Shown here piece by piece: positions 28,298 through 37,787 of a DNA stretch of 64,000 nt. The position numbers were made by a program, and so were the translations under genes. Source of the DNA: Candidatus Omnitrophota bacterium. GTDB taxonomy: Bacteria > Ratteibacteria > UBA8468 > B48-G9 > JAFGKM01. The notes beneath the pieces are model-generated. The model was given only the letters and a program-made list of their open reading frames with translations. It was not told the origin of the DNA and ran no database searches. The number at the start of each line of letters is the position of its first letter. Within the stretch, counting starts at the first letter, position 1. Where the stretch lies: positions 1 to 64,000 of the forward strand of contig JAMWDI010000005.1 of NCBI GenBank assembly GCA_023819375.1, written 5' to 3'.

Positions 28298-29437
28298 TTA
28301 ATGAGAAAATAAAATCTCTTTGGCTTTTTCTATTCCTTTTTCAATATTAAGTTTATAACCAAATTTTTCAAGTCCAACACCAACAGCAGTTATTGCAGTC
28401 AAAACATCAAATTCGTCTTGCCATCCAAGATGTGAAATTCTTACAATTTTACCTTTAAGTTTATCCTGTCCTCCTGCTATTGAAATACCATATGTTTTCC
28501 TTATGAATTTTATAAGTTCATCTCCATTTATACCTTCCGGCAATATAACTCCAGTAACTGCATCTGATGGACAGGAAGAAAGAAGCGATAATCCCATTGC
28601 TAAAATACCCTCTCGTGTCGCAGTTGCCCTTTTTTTGTGCTCCTCCCATATTTTTTCAAGAGTGTATTCTTTTATTATCTGTATTGATTTCCTTAAGCCC
28701 ACAATTAAAGATACTGGTATTGTAAATGGAAAATCAAATTTTTCAAGTGATTTTTTATATTTTTTAAGATCAAAATAATATTTTGGAAGATTTGATTTTT
28801 CAACTCTTTCCCATGCTTTTTCACTTAATGAAATAAAAGAAAGTCCTGGTGGAAGCATAAATGCTTTCTGAGATCCAGTTAATAAACAATCTATTTTCCA
28901 TTCATCCATATAACATGGAATTGCTCCAAGAGAACTAATTGCATCAACAATAAAAACTATATCTGGATATTTAGATATAATTTCTCCATATCCTTTTACA
29001 TCAAAATGGGTTGCTGTTGAGGTTTCACATAAATTTACACAAACTCCTTTTGCATCTCTATTTTCTTCTATTATTTTTTCAAGTTCTTCTTTAGATAAGG
29101 ATTTTCCCCATTCTACTTTGATATCAACAACATTGAGTTCATATGCTTTTCCTATTTCTACAAATCTTTCTCCAAACTTACCTCCATTTATTACAATTAT
29201 CTTTTCGCTTTTAGAAAAAAGATTAACTATACTACTTTCCATTGCTCCTGTCCCTGAAGATGCGAGAATAAAAACATCATTTTTTGTTTGAAATAAATAT
29301 TTAAGTCCCTCAAAAACTTCTTTCGCTATTTTTAAAAATTCTTCTGTCCTATGATGCATAATAGGTTTTGCCATTTCAAGAAGGACTTCTTCTGGAATAC
29401 TTGTTGGCCCTGGTGTGAAAAGTTTATGTTTTTTCAT
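28298..29437 (-). CDS. Class V aminotransferase (alanine-glyoxylate / serine-pyruvate type)
   Basis: 379 residues. The N-terminal LFTPGPTSIPEEVL (6-19), IMHHRTEEF, the ASSGTGAMESSIVNLFS phosphate-binding loop (60-76), VDAISSLGAIP and the PLP lysine in TGSQKAFMLPPGLSF are typical of SgaA/AGT-like enzymes. It could serve glycine, serine or glyoxylate metabolism, or the archaeal-type phosphoserine route; phylogeny is needed to decide. A strong GGAGGG lies inside the 3-prime end of lon, which it overlaps by 14 bases. Confidence 0.88.
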   Translation of the reverse strand: MKKHKLFTPGPTSIPEEVLLEMAKPIMHHRTEEFLKIAKEVFEGLKYLFQTKNDVFILASSGTGAMESSIVNLFSKSEKIIVINGGKFGERFVEIGKAYELNVVDIKVEWGKSLSKEELEKIIEENRDAKGVCVNLCETSTATHFDVKGYGEIISKYPDIVFIVDAISSLGAIPCYMDEWKIDCLLTGSQKAFMLPPGLSFISLSEKAWERVEKSNLPKYYFDLKKYKKSLEKFDFPFTIPVSLIVGLRKSIQIIKEYTLEKIWEEHKKRATATREGILAMGLSLLSSCPSDAVTGVILPEGINGDELIKFIRKTYGISIAGGQDKLKGKIVRISHLGWQDEFDVLTAITAVGVGLEKFGYKLNIEKGIEKAKEILFSH

Positions 29438-31781
29438 ATTCCCTCCTGTTTAATAAAGCATGCTCTAAAACTTCCTTTACATCTTCAACTTCAATTATTT
29501 CAAGAGACTCCTTTATTTTTTTTGGTATTTCAACGAGATCTTTATCATTTTCCTTAGGAATAATTACCTTTTTAATGCCTGCTCTCTGGGCAGCAAGAAT
29601 CTTCGCCTTAAGACCACCAATTTTTAAAACCTTTCCCTGTAATGTAATTTCTCCTGTCATAGCCAAATTTGCATCAACAGGTCTTTTTGTTAAAGAAGAA
29701 ACAAGAGCAGTAATAATTGTAACTCCTGCAGAAGGACCATCTTTTGGTATTGCTCCCTCAGGGACATGAATATGAATATCAACCTCTTTATAAAAATCTG
29801 GACTTATACCAAATTCTTCTGAATGAGCCCTTACATAACTTAAAGCTGCACGAGCAGATTCTTTCATTACATCTCCAAGTTGTCCTGTTAAAATTAAATC
29901 TCCTTTTCCTTTCATAATTAAAACTTCTGTAAAAATAATTTCTCCTCCATATTCTGTCCATGCCATACCTGTTGCAACTCCAATTTTGTTTTCTTTTTCA
30001 ATTTCAATAGATGAATATTTTTCTGGTCCAAGATATTTTTCTAAGTTTTTTACTGTTATTAAATAAGGACCTTCTTTCTTTGTTTCTACAATTTTCTTTG
30101 TTACTTTCCTGCATATATTAGCAATTTCTCTTTCTAAATTTCTCACACCTGCTTCTCTTGTATAATTTTTAATAATTTTAAAAATGGCCTCATCTGAAAA
30201 TTTTATGTTATTTTCTGTAAGTCCATGTTCTTTCATTTGTTTTGGTATAAGAAAATTTTTCGCAATCTCTTTTTTTTCCCAGACAGTATAACCAGGAAGA
30301 TGTATAACTTCCATTCTATCAAGAAGAGGTGGAGGAATTGTAAATTCTGTATTTGCTGTTGTTATAAAAAGAACTTTTGAAAGGTCAAATTCAACTTCAA
30401 GATAATGGTCAGAAAAATTTTTATTTTGTTCAGGATCTAAAACTTCAAGTAAAGCACTTGCAGGATCGCCTCTAAAATCTTTTCCCAGTTTATCTATTTC
30501 GTCTAACAAAAATACAGGATTATTTACTCCTGCTTTCCTTATTGATTGAATTATTCTGCCAGGTAAAGAACCAATATATGTTCTTCTATGCCCTCTTATT
30601 TCTGCTTCATCCCTAACCCCGCCAAGAGAAACTCTTACAAATTTTCTTCCAAGGGCGCGTGCAATTGATTTGCCAAGGGAAGTTTTACCAACACCAGGAG
30701 GACCTACAAAACACAAAATTGGACCTCTTAAAGAATCTGTTCTACTTCTTACTGCAAGATATTCAAGTATTCTTTCTTTAACTTTTTCAAGTCCATAATG
30801 GTCTTCATCCAATATTTTTTTGGCATGATTTATATCAAGATTATCTTCTGTTGAAATACTCCAGGGTAAACTACATAACCATTCAATATAAGTTCTTGAA
30901 ACTGTCGCTTCAGGAGAAAGAGGCATCATTTTACTCAACCTATTTAATTCTTCAAGAGCCTTTTCTTCAACGTTTTTTGGCATATTGGCTTTTTTAATTT
31001 TTTCTCTCAATTCTGCAATTTCTGGAGTTTCCTCTTCTTTCCCAAGTTCTCTTTGAATCTGTTTAAGTTGCTCTGTTAATATGTACTGTCTTTGTGTATC
31101 TTCAATTTTTTTAACAACCTTATCCTGTATTTTTTTCTGAATTTCAAGAATCTCAACTTCTTTATTTAAAATGTCAATTAAAATACTTATTCTTTCTCTC
31201 AAAGATATTGTTTCAAGAACTTTTCCTTTATCCTTCAATTTTAAAGGTAGATATCCTGCTATAGCATCACATATTCTATAAGGATTTTCCATCGTAGAAA
31301 TTGTTGCATATAGTTCTTTTGGAACTGATAGATTAAGAGAAAGATACTTTTGGAGTAAATCAAGTAAAAGACGTACCATTGCCTCTATTTCTGTATTCAT
31401 CTCATATTCTTCTTTTATAAATTCAAAATTAACAGCAAAATAATTTTTATAAGTTGTAAAATCAATTATTTTTACTCTATCTGTAACCTCAACAAGTATT
31501 TTCATAACTCCTGTGGTTTCCTTTAAACTCTGTATAATTTTTGAAAATACCCCTATGGAATATATATCTTCATATTTTGGATCTTCAATATTAGGATCTC
31601 TTTGAAAAACTATTATAAGATTCCCATCATTTGATATTGCCTCTTCAATTGCATTAAGTGATTTTGTCCTACCAACAAAAAGAGGAACAACCATATGAGG
31701 GAAAATTATAAGGTCTCTTAAAGGTAAAGCAGGGGCATTTTTCTTTTTTATTTTTGTTTCTGATTTTTTTAATAATGCCAT
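29424..31781 (-). CDS. lon: ATP-dependent protease Lon
   Basis: 785 residues, complete. It has an N-terminal LON substrate domain (LPLRDLIIFPHMVVPLFVGR), a coiled middle, Walker A GPPGVGKTSLGK (near 365), Walker B VFLLDEIDK, and the serine-lysine protease domain with KDGPSAGVT near 680. It degrades damaged and regulatory proteins in the cytoplasm. It lies one base after the clpP stop, and clpX, which commonly separates clpP from lon, is absent. Confidence 0.98.
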   Translation of the reverse strand: MALLKKSETKIKKKNAPALPLRDLIIFPHMVVPLFVGRTKSLNAIEEAISNDGNLIIVFQRDPNIEDPKYEDIYSIGVFSKIIQSLKETTGVMKILVEVTDRVKIIDFTTYKNYFAVNFEFIKEEYEMNTEIEAMVRLLLDLLQKYLSLNLSVPKELYATISTMENPYRICDAIAGYLPLKLKDKGKVLETISLRERISILIDILNKEVEILEIQKKIQDKVVKKIEDTQRQYILTEQLKQIQRELGKEEETPEIAELREKIKKANMPKNVEEKALEELNRLSKMMPLSPEATVSRTYIEWLCSLPWSISTEDNLDINHAKKILDEDHYGLEKVKERILEYLAVRSRTDSLRGPILCFVGPPGVGKTSLGKSIARALGRKFVRVSLGGVRDEAEIRGHRRTYIGSLPGRIIQSIRKAGVNNPVFLLDEIDKLGKDFRGDPASALLEVLDPEQNKNFSDHYLEVEFDLSKVLFITTANTEFTIPPPLLDRMEVIHLPGYTVWEKKEIAKNFLIPKQMKEHGLTENNIKFSDEAIFKIIKNYTREAGVRNLEREIANICRKVTKKIVETKKEGPYLITVKNLEKYLGPEKYSSIEIEKENKIGVATGMAWTEYGGEIIFTEVLIMKGKGDLILTGQLGDVMKESARAALSYVRAHSEEFGISPDFYKEVDIHIHVPEGAIPKDGPSAGVTIITALVSSLTKRPVDANLAMTGEITLQGKVLKIGGLKAKILAAQRAGIKKVIIPKENDKDLVEIPKKIKESLEIIEVEDVKEVLEHALLNRREYEKT

Positions 31782-31782
31782 T

Positions 31783-32382
31783 TTATTTAGAAAGTTTTGT
31801 GGGTTGTATTATTTTATCAGCAAGTCCATAGTTTATTGCTTCTTCTGCGTCCATAAAATAATCTCTTTCCGTATCTTTTTCTATTTTTTCTATTGGTTGA
31901 CCTGTATGCTTTGAAAGAATTTTATTTATAATTTCTCTCAATCTAATCATTTCTTTTGTATGAATACTAACATCAATAACACTTCCTTCTACTCCTCCCC
32001 ACGGTTGATGAATTAAAATTCTACTATGTGGTAATAAAAATCTTTTTCCTTTTGTTCCTCCTGCCAGTAAAACAGCCCCCATACTTGCTGCCTGTCCTAT
32101 GCAATAAGTACAAACATCGCAAGAAACATATTGCATAGTATCATATATTGCAAGTCCTGCTGTTATGGATCCACCAGGAGTGTTCAAATATAAATGTATA
32201 TCTTTTTTGGGATCTTCATTTTGAAGAAAAAGAAACTCAGCAATTACAATATTTGCCACGTGGTCTGTTATTGGAGAACCTATAAATATAATTCTGTCTT
32301 TCAACAATCTTGAATAAATATCATATGCTCTTTCCCCTCTTTCAGTTGTTTCTATAACATAAGGTATTAATTGGTCTTTCAT
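31783..32382 (-). CDS. clpP: ATP-dependent Clp protease proteolytic subunit
   Basis: 199 residues. The catalytic triad is the serine in [14 protein letters not shown] (near 98), the histidine in [12 protein letters not shown] (near 123) and the aspartate in [11 protein letters not shown] (near 172). ClpP forms the tetradecameric chamber used with an unfoldase; ClpC encoded at 54.4-56.9 kb is a candidate partner. It overlaps the trigger factor gene as ATGA. Confidence 0.98.
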   Translation of the reverse strand: MKDQLIPYVIETTERGERAYDIYSRLLKDRIIFIGSPITDHVANIVIAEFLFLQNEDPKKDIHLYLNTPGGSITAGLAIYDTMQYVSCDVCTYCIGQAASMGAVLLAGGTKGKRFLLPHSRILIHQPWGGVEGSVIDVSIHTKEMIRLREIINKILSKHTGQPIEKIEKDTERDYFMDAEEAINYGLADKIIQPTKLSK

Positions 32383-33380
32383 GGGTTTTTATCCTGCCCT
32401 GGAATTACAATCCTTTCAATGTAATTTATATTATTTTTGACTATTTGATATGCTTTATTAATTTTTATTTCATCTCTTATATTTTCAATCTCATCTTTCT
32501 CCTCAAGTAATCTTTTCACTTCTTCAAAAGGTTTACCAATGCTTCTACTATAAATTTCTATTTTTTCATCTATTTCTTTTTCGTCAACCTTTACATTTTC
32601 AATTTCAGCGATTTTATCAAGAATGAAATATTTTTTAACTTCTTCTTCAGCATAAACTTTCACAATTTTATAAATTTCATTTACCAATTTTTCTATTTCT
32701 TCTTTTGTTTTTCCACTCAAATTCATTCTCTTTAAGTAATCTTCTGTATATCTTTGAGCCCTTTTATTAACAAGTTTTTCAGGAAGAGGAAATTCTGAAT
32801 TTTTAAATAATTCATTCCAAAGTTGCTTTTCTTCTTCTAATTTTGCATTATTTTTTTCTCTTTCTTCAAGTTCTTCTCTTATTCTTTTTTTCCACATTTG
32901 TCTTTTTTCAATATCTATTATTGATGCAGTAAATTCTGGTCTTTTTTCAAGTTCCATTAATGCTTTTTCCACATCTTCTTCTTTAACTTCCTTGGGTTGA
33001 ACTTTCTTTATCGTTATTCCCTTATATTTTTTTATTTTTACATTTGGTTTCAATTCAATACCAATTTTAAAAAGAAGTCTTTCTTCTGAAAATTCAACAT
33101 CATAGATTTCTGGTTCTACAACTGGAATAAAATTTTCTTTTTTTATAACATCAAAATATGCTTTTGAAATTAAATTTTTCAAAATTTCTTCTCTTATTAC
33201 ATCAAAAAATTTTTTTTCAATTATTTCCTCTGGAACTTTCCCTTTTCTAAAACCCTCTACTTCTGTTTCTTTTTTCAATTTTTTAATTATTAACTTTTTT
33301 TCTTCTTCTATCTCATTTTTTTCTGCTTCACAAATTAATTCAACTTCTATTTCACTTTTTCTTTTTATTTCTATTTTCAT
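32379..33380 (-). CDS. tig: Trigger factor lacking the PPIase domain
   Basis: 333 residues, about 100 shorter than usual trigger factors. The ribosome-binding N-domain is present ([14 protein letters not shown], near 38-51), as is the helical C-terminal chaperone domain ([23 protein letters not shown] onwards). After [21 protein letters not shown] the FKBP-like peptidyl-prolyl isomerase sequence is missing and replaced by a charged helix. It is a holdase for nascent chains at the ribosome tunnel. AAGGAG precedes the ATG. It lies between the tRNA cluster and clpP. Confidence 0.93.
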   Translation of the reverse strand: MKIEIKRKSEIEVELICEAEKNEIEEEKKLIIKKLKKETEVEGFRKGKVPEEIIEKKFFDVIREEILKNLISKAYFDVIKKENFIPVVEPEIYDVEFSEERLLFKIGIELKPNVKIKKYKGITIKKVQPKEVKEEDVEKALMELEKRPEFTASIIDIEKRQMWKKRIREELEEREKNNAKLEEEKQLWNELFKNSEFPLPEKLVNKRAQRYTEDYLKRMNLSGKTKEEIEKLVNEIYKIVKVYAEEEVKKYFILDKIAEIENVKVDEKEIDEKIEIYSRSIGKPFEEVKRLLEEKDEIENIRDEIKINKAYQIVKNNINYIERIVIPGQDKNP

Positions 33381-33405
33381 ATTTCTCCTTTAATTAAATT
33401 TTAAA

Positions 33406-33476
33406 AGCGGGGTACGGGAATCGAACCCGTATCCTCAGCTTGGAAGGCTGATGTTTTACCATTAAACCAACCCCGC
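33406..33476 (-). tRNA. tRNA-Gly (TCC anticodon)
   Basis: 71 bases. Acceptor GCGGGGT pairs with ACCCCGC, the D-arm includes TTTAATGGTAAAA, the anticodon loop is CTTCCAA (anticodon TCC), the T-loop is TTCGATT and the discriminator is T. CCA is not encoded. Confidence 0.95.
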
Positions 33477-33496
33477 TTCTCTTAATTAATGAAAAG

Positions 33497-33580
33497 TGGG
33501 CAGGGAAGGATTCGAACCTCCGAAGGCATAACGCCGGCAGATTTACAGTCTGCTGCCATTGTCCACTCGGCCACCTGCCC
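33497..33580 (-). tRNA. tRNA-Tyr (GTA anticodon)
   Basis: 84 bases, class II with a long variable arm (CGGCGTTATGCCTTCG region). Acceptor GGGCAGG pairs with CCTGCCC, the anticodon loop is CTGTAAA (anticodon GTA), the T-loop is TTCGAAT and the discriminator is A. Confidence 0.95.
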
Positions 33581-33591
33581 ACTTATATATA

Positions 33592-33597
33592 ATTATA
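33592..33597 (-). promoter_or_regulatory. Possible -10 element before tRNA-Tyr
   Basis: TATAAT on the minus strand 11 bases before the tRNA-Tyr 5-prime end, between it and the 6S RNA. No matching -35 box is seen, so it could be chance or serve as an extended -10 promoter. Confidence 0.35.
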
Positions 33598-33600
33598 CCA

Positions 33601-33779
33601 TACGCCCGTTCCGGCGTAGAGATTTTACCCTTTGAGACCCGTATTTTAAGGTGGGTGCCTCCCCGGATAGTTTTGACTTTCCGCTCTAAGGCGGACCTGT
33701 CAGCCCTATCCGGCCTTGGCTCCCAACATACAGGCGTTGGCTCAAGGGTTTCTCTCATCTCCGCGACCGGAACAGGCAC
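33601..33779 (-). ncRNA. ssrS: 6S RNA
   Basis: About 180 bases of GC-richer sequence on the minus strand. The ends pair over 12 positions (TGCCTGTTCCGG with CCGGAACGGGCG, with G-T wobbles). The 5-prime half has CCCTTGAGCCAACGCCTG and GGGAGCC; the 3-prime half has GGCACCCACCTTAAAATACG and then GGTCTCAAAGGG. This order and spacing match bacterial 6S RNA around its central bubble. 6S RNA sequesters sigma-70 RNA polymerase in stationary phase. Ends are approximate by about 10 bases. Confidence 0.88.
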
Positions 33780-33785
33780 ATTATA
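33780..33785 (-). promoter_or_regulatory. Putative -10 box of the 6S RNA gene
   Basis: TATAAT immediately before the paired 5-prime end of the 6S RNA. The close spacing means transcription may start a few bases inside the drawn feature. The -35 region is only AT-rich. Confidence 0.45.
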
Positions 33786-33822
33786 ATTTTACCTTTTTTT
33801 AAATAAAAAGTAAAATTTTTTT

Positions 33823-34254
33823 ATGATATTTTACACAAAAAATTCAAGGGAGACAATAAAACTTGGGAAAAAAATTGCAAATTATTTAAAAAAGGGAGAT
33901 ATTATTGGATTGGTTGGAGAACTTGGAAGTGGAAAAACTACAATAATAAAAGGAATTGTAAAACATTTTTCTGAATGTGAAGTTTCAAGTCCTTCTTTTG
34001 TAATAGTTAACGAATATGAAGGCAAAATTCCAGTATTTCATTTTGATCTTTATAGGATTGAAAATTTTGATGAAATTGTTGATATTGGATGGAATGATTA
34101 TATTGATAAAGGAATTATTTTAATTGAATGGGCTGAAAAAATAAAAAAAAATTTGCCAAAAAAAACGATTTGGATAAAAATAAATATAATTGGAAAAAAT
34201 AAAAGAAAGATTGAAATTGAAAATTTAAAAATGGGGGAAAAAAATGACAAGTAG
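33823..34254 (+). CDS. tsaE: tRNA threonylcarbamoyladenosine biosynthesis ATPase TsaE
   Basis: 143 residues. Walker A GELGSGKTT (35-43), SSPSFVIVNEYEG (near 57-69) and HFDLYRI followed by EWAEKI are the family signature. TsaE cycles ATP in the TsaB-TsaD-TsaE complex that makes t6A37 on ANN-decoding tRNAs. It is divergent from the 6S RNA and overlaps the following gene by 11 bases. Confidence 0.95.
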   Translation: MIFYTKNSRETIKLGKKIANYLKKGDIIGLVGELGSGKTTIIKGIVKHFSECEVSSPSFVIVNEYEGKIPVFHFDLYRIENFDEIVDIGWNDYIDKGIILIEWAEKIKKNLPKKTIWIKINIIGKNKRKIEIENLKMGEKNDK

Positions 34255-35413
34255 AGAAAGGGTTTTAAAAGCTCTGAATCATCAAATTCCAGATAGAGTT
34301 CCAATTCATGATAGCCCATGGCAAGCAACAATAAAAAGATGGCATAAAGAAGGATTACCAGAAGATACAACACCTGCTGAATATTTTGGCTATGAATTTG
34401 AATTTTTTGGTGCAGATACAACTCCAAGATTACCAACAAAGATAATTGAAAAAAACGAAGAATATGTCCTTATGACCACACCTTTTGGTGGGAAAAGAAA
34501 AAATTTTAGAGATTATTCAACAACTCCTGAGATTATTGACTGGCCAATAAAAACAAAAGATGACTGGAAAGAAATAAAAAAACTTTTAAAACCTGACTGG
34601 ACAAGAGTTGACTGGGCAAGTGGTCTTGCCAGAAATAAAACTGCATATGAAGAAGGGAAATTCTGTGTTTTTTCTGGGGGATATGGTTATGATATACTAC
34701 AAAATTATATGAAGTCAGAACAACTCTTAATTACAATGGTTGAAGATCCTGATTGGATTGCTGAAATGATTATGACACTCGCTGAACTTACAATAATAAT
34801 GGCTGATTTAATGATGAGAAATGGATTTAAATTTGATGGTGCCTTTTTATATAATGATATGGGATATAGAAATGGCCTTTTATTTTCACCTGAAACATAT
34901 ATGAAAACTCATTATCAAGCAGACAAAATTGTATTTGAATATTTTCATTCAAAAGGAATGAAGGTTATTCTTCATAGTTGTGGGAATATTAAAGAATTAA
35001 TACCCATTCTGATAGAAGTTGGCCTTGATTGTCTTCAACCACTTGAAGTAAAGGCAGGTATGGATTTGATAGAATTAAAAGAAAAATTTGGAGATAAACT
35101 TTCATTTATGGGTGGAATAGATGTAAGATTAATGTCAGATCCAGATCCAACAAAAATTGAAGAAGAGATAAAAAGAAAATTTGAAGTTGCAAAGAAAAAT
35201 GGAGGTTATATTTATCATTCAGACCATTCAGTACCAAAGGATGTAAGTTTCCAGCAATACTGTTATGTAATGGAACTTGTTAAAAAATATGGTGTATATC
35301 CAGAATATGAAGAAATTGAAAAACAAGAAAGAGAAAAAATAGAAGTTAATGAAGGAAAAAAGGAAGAAAAAAGGAAAATTGCTTTATTTAGCAGAAAGAA
35401 AGGAGAAAAATGA
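34244..35413 (+). CDS. URO-D-family protein (methyltransferase-like)
   Basis: 389 residues of the uroporphyrinogen decarboxylase/MtaA-like superfamily: N-terminal SRERVLKALNHQIPDRVPI, a VILHSCGNIKELIPILIEVG block (near 243) and LDCLQPLEVKAGMDL. True HemE N-terminal active-site residues are not obvious, and the HSCG motif suits the corrinoid or hypothetical branch. A lysine/glutamate-rich tail of about 35 residues is extra. GGGGG before the ATG supports the start. The sugar isomerase downstream overlaps as ATGA. The substrate is unknown. Confidence 0.8.
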   Translation: MTSRERVLKALNHQIPDRVPIHDSPWQATIKRWHKEGLPEDTTPAEYFGYEFEFFGADTTPRLPTKIIEKNEEYVLMTTPFGGKRKNFRDYSTTPEIIDWPIKTKDDWKEIKKLLKPDWTRVDWASGLARNKTAYEEGKFCVFSGGYGYDILQNYMKSEQLLITMVEDPDWIAEMIMTLAELTIIMADLMMRNGFKFDGAFLYNDMGYRNGLLFSPETYMKTHYQADKIVFEYFHSKGMKVILHSCGNIKELIPILIEVGLDCLQPLEVKAGMDLIELKEKFGDKLSFMGGIDVRLMSDPDPTKIEEEIKRKFEVAKKNGGYIYHSDHSVPKDVSFQQYCYVMELVKKYGVYPEYEEIEKQEREKIEVNEGKKEEKRKIALFSRKKGEK

Positions 35414-36165
35414 AAATAGGGCTTCAACTTTATACTTTAAGAGATTTCTGTAAAACAGTTGAAGATACAAAAAATACTTTTAAAAAAATTAAAGAGATTG
35501 GTTATAATTATGTTCAAATTTCTGCTGTCAGCGAACCAAAGGATGTAAAAGAACTTAAGAAAATACTTGACGATAATGGCTTATGTGCTATTTCAACACA
35601 TACAGGGTATGAAAGAATAATAAGGGAATTAGAAAAAGTTATAGAAGAGCATAAAATCCTTAATTGTGAAGTAATTTTCTGTCCTGCTTTACCCTTAGAA
35701 TTACATAATAAAGAAGGATATCTAAAAGCAGCAGAAGAATTCAATAAGGTTATTGAAAAAATAAAAAAAAGTGGACTTTGCCTTGGATATCATAATCATG
35801 CAATTGAATTAGAAAAATATGACGGAAAAACAGGACTTGAAATTTTACTTGATAATTGCCCTGAATTACTTGCTGAAATAGATACTTACTGGATCCAATT
35901 TGGTGGTGGAGACCCCTCTTTCTGGATAGAAAAATATAAAGAAAGAGTGAGTCAAGTACATTTTAAAGATATGGGGATAATAAAAAACAAACAGGTTATG
36001 CCACCTATAGGAGATGGGAATTTAAACTGGGAAAGAATTATAAAGAGTTGCAAAAAAAGTAAAGTTAAATATTGTCTTGTTGAAATGGACAATCCAACAA
36101 TTGAACCTTTCTCTGCTATTCAAAAAAGTCTTGAATACCTTAAAAAGTTCAATCTTAATCCTTAA
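35410..36165 (+). CDS. Xylose-isomerase-like TIM-barrel sugar isomerase/epimerase
   Basis: 251 residues. It has [15 protein letters not shown] at the start, [10 protein letters not shown] (near 123), [17 protein letters not shown] (near 156), [10 protein letters not shown] and CLVEMDNP, i.e. the E, D, H and E metal ligands of the superfamily. The sequence recalls inosose-type or IolE/IolI-like enzymes, but the specific reaction is not assignable. Its 3-prime end overlaps opposing pyrG by 11 bases. Confidence 0.8.
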   Translation: MKIGLQLYTLRDFCKTVEDTKNTFKKIKEIGYNYVQISAVSEPKDVKELKKILDDNGLCAISTHTGYERIIRELEKVIEEHKILNCEVIFCPALPLELHNKEGYLKAAEEFNKVIEKIKKSGLCLGYHNHAIELEKYDGKTGLEILLDNCPELLAEIDTYWIQFGGGDPSFWIEKYKERVSQVHFKDMGIIKNKQVMPPIGDGNLNWERIIKSCKKSKVKYCLVEMDNPTIEPFSAIQKSLEYLKKFNLNP

Positions 36166-37753
36166 ACTGACAGGATGCTTTTATAAATTCAGAAAATAAA
36201 GGATGTGGTTTAAATGGTTTTGATTTAAATTCTGGATGGAATTGTGTTGCCACAAAAAATGGATGATTTTTAAGTTCTATAATTTCAACAAGATCTTTTT
36301 CAGGATAAATACCTGCAATTACCATTCCATTTTTTTCAAAAATTTCCCTGTATTTATTGTTAAATTCATATCTATGTCTGTGTCTTTCATATATTATTTT
36401 TCTTTTATAGGCATTATAAGAAATAGTCCCTTTTTTTAAAACACAAGGATAAGCTCCAAGTCGCATAGTTCCACCTTTTTCTTTAATTCTTCTTTGTTCA
36501 GGTAATAGATATATAACAGGATTTTTTGTTCTGGGATTGAATTCTGTGCTTGAAGCATCTTTTAAACCACAAACATTTCTTGCAAATTCAATTGAAGCAC
36601 ATTGTAATCCAAGACATATTCCTAAAAAGGGTATTTTATTTTCTCTTGCATATTTTATTCCTTCAATTATTCCTTCTGTTCCTCTAATTCCAAAACCTCC
36701 TGGGACAATTATACCTGAAACATCTTTTAAAAATTTTTCTGCTCCTTCTTTTTCAATCAATTCAGAATCAACTTTTTCAAAAATTACTCTACATTTATTT
36801 GCAATACCCCCATGAATAAGTGCTTCATATATTGATTTATAAGAATCCTGTAATTTTATATACTTCCCAACAACCCCTATTTTAACTTCTTTTTCTGGAT
36901 TTCTTAAAATATAAACAATTTCTCTCCATTTTTCTAAATCATTTTTGGGATTTTTCTTTAAATTAAGATATTTAAGAAGTATCAAATCAAGTTTCTGTCT
37001 TGCAAAAATTAAAGGTATTTCATAAATAAGATCAGTATCAATCGCTTCTATAACTGCTTCCTTTTTTACATTACAGAAAAGAGCAATCTTTTCTTTTATT
37101 TCATCTGTTAGTGGCTTTTCTGTTCTGCATAAAAGTATTTTTGGTTGAATTCCTATTTCTCTTAACCTGCCTACACTATGTTGAGTTGGTTTTGTCTTTA
37201 TTTCATCTGCTGCTTTTATATAAGGAACAAGGGTTAAATGAATATGAATTGTATCTTCTTCTGGAAGTGTTATTTGAATCTGTCTTATGGCTTCAAGAAA
37301 TGGCAAACTCTCAATATCACCAACGGTTCCACCTATTTCAGTTATTATAATATCTCCTTCTTTTTTTAAAGCAAAAATTCTTTCTTTTATTTCATTTGTT
37401 ACATGAGGAACTACCTGAACTGTTTTACCAAGATACTCTCCTTTTCTTTCTTTTTGTATAACAGAATAATAAATCTGTCCACTTGTTGCATTATTTTTAT
37501 GTGTCATTTTTGCGTTTGTAAATCTTTCATAATGTCCAAGGTCAAGATCTGTTTCTGCTCCATCTTCAGTAACATAAACTTCTCCATGTTGAAAAGGACT
37601 CATTGTTCCAGGATCAACATTTATATATGGATCAAACTTCAAAAATGTAACCTTATAACCATGAGATTCAAGTAATGCTCCTATTGATGCAGAAGCAATA
37701 CCTTTTCCTAAAGAAGATACTACTCCACCTGTTACAAAAATAAACTTCTTCAT
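36155..37753 (-). CDS. pyrG: CTP synthase
   Basis: 532 residues. The synthetase domain begins [20 protein letters not shown] (3-22) with [19 protein letters not shown]. The class I glutaminase domain has the catalytic cysteine in [18 protein letters not shown] (near 385) and the HPEF histidine and glutamate near 513. It converts UTP to CTP using glutamine and ATP. It stands 34 bases downstream of the OPT-like membrane protein gene. Confidence 0.98.
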   Translation of the reverse strand: MKKFIFVTGGVVSSLGKGIASASIGALLESHGYKVTFLKFDPYINVDPGTMSPFQHGEVYVTEDGAETDLDLGHYERFTNAKMTHKNNATSGQIYYSVIQKERKGEYLGKTVQVVPHVTNEIKERIFALKKEGDIIITEIGGTVGDIESLPFLEAIRQIQITLPEEDTIHIHLTLVPYIKAADEIKTKPTQHSVGRLREIGIQPKILLCRTEKPLTDEIKEKIALFCNVKKEAVIEAIDTDLIYEIPLIFARQKLDLILLKYLNLKKNPKNDLEKWREIVYILRNPEKEVKIGVVGKYIKLQDSYKSIYEALIHGGIANKCRVIFEKVDSELIEKEGAEKFLKDVSGIIVPGGFGIRGTEGIIEGIKYARENKIPFLGICLGLQCASIEFARNVCGLKDASSTEFNPRTKNPVIYLLPEQRRIKEKGGTMRLGAYPCVLKKGTISYNAYKRKIIYERHRHRYEFNNKYREIFEKNGMVIAGIYPEKDLVEIIELKNHPFFVATQFHPEFKSKPFKPHPLFSEFIKASCQFKD

Positions 37754-37787
37754 TTTTACTCTATTTTTATTTTAATATTTTCACTTA

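Noticed and set aside
33543-33786. Two open frames of about 75 codons on opposite strands over 33.54-33.79 kb
   Set aside because: The stretch is better explained as 6S RNA and tRNA-Tyr. GC-rich structured RNA gives fewer stop codons.
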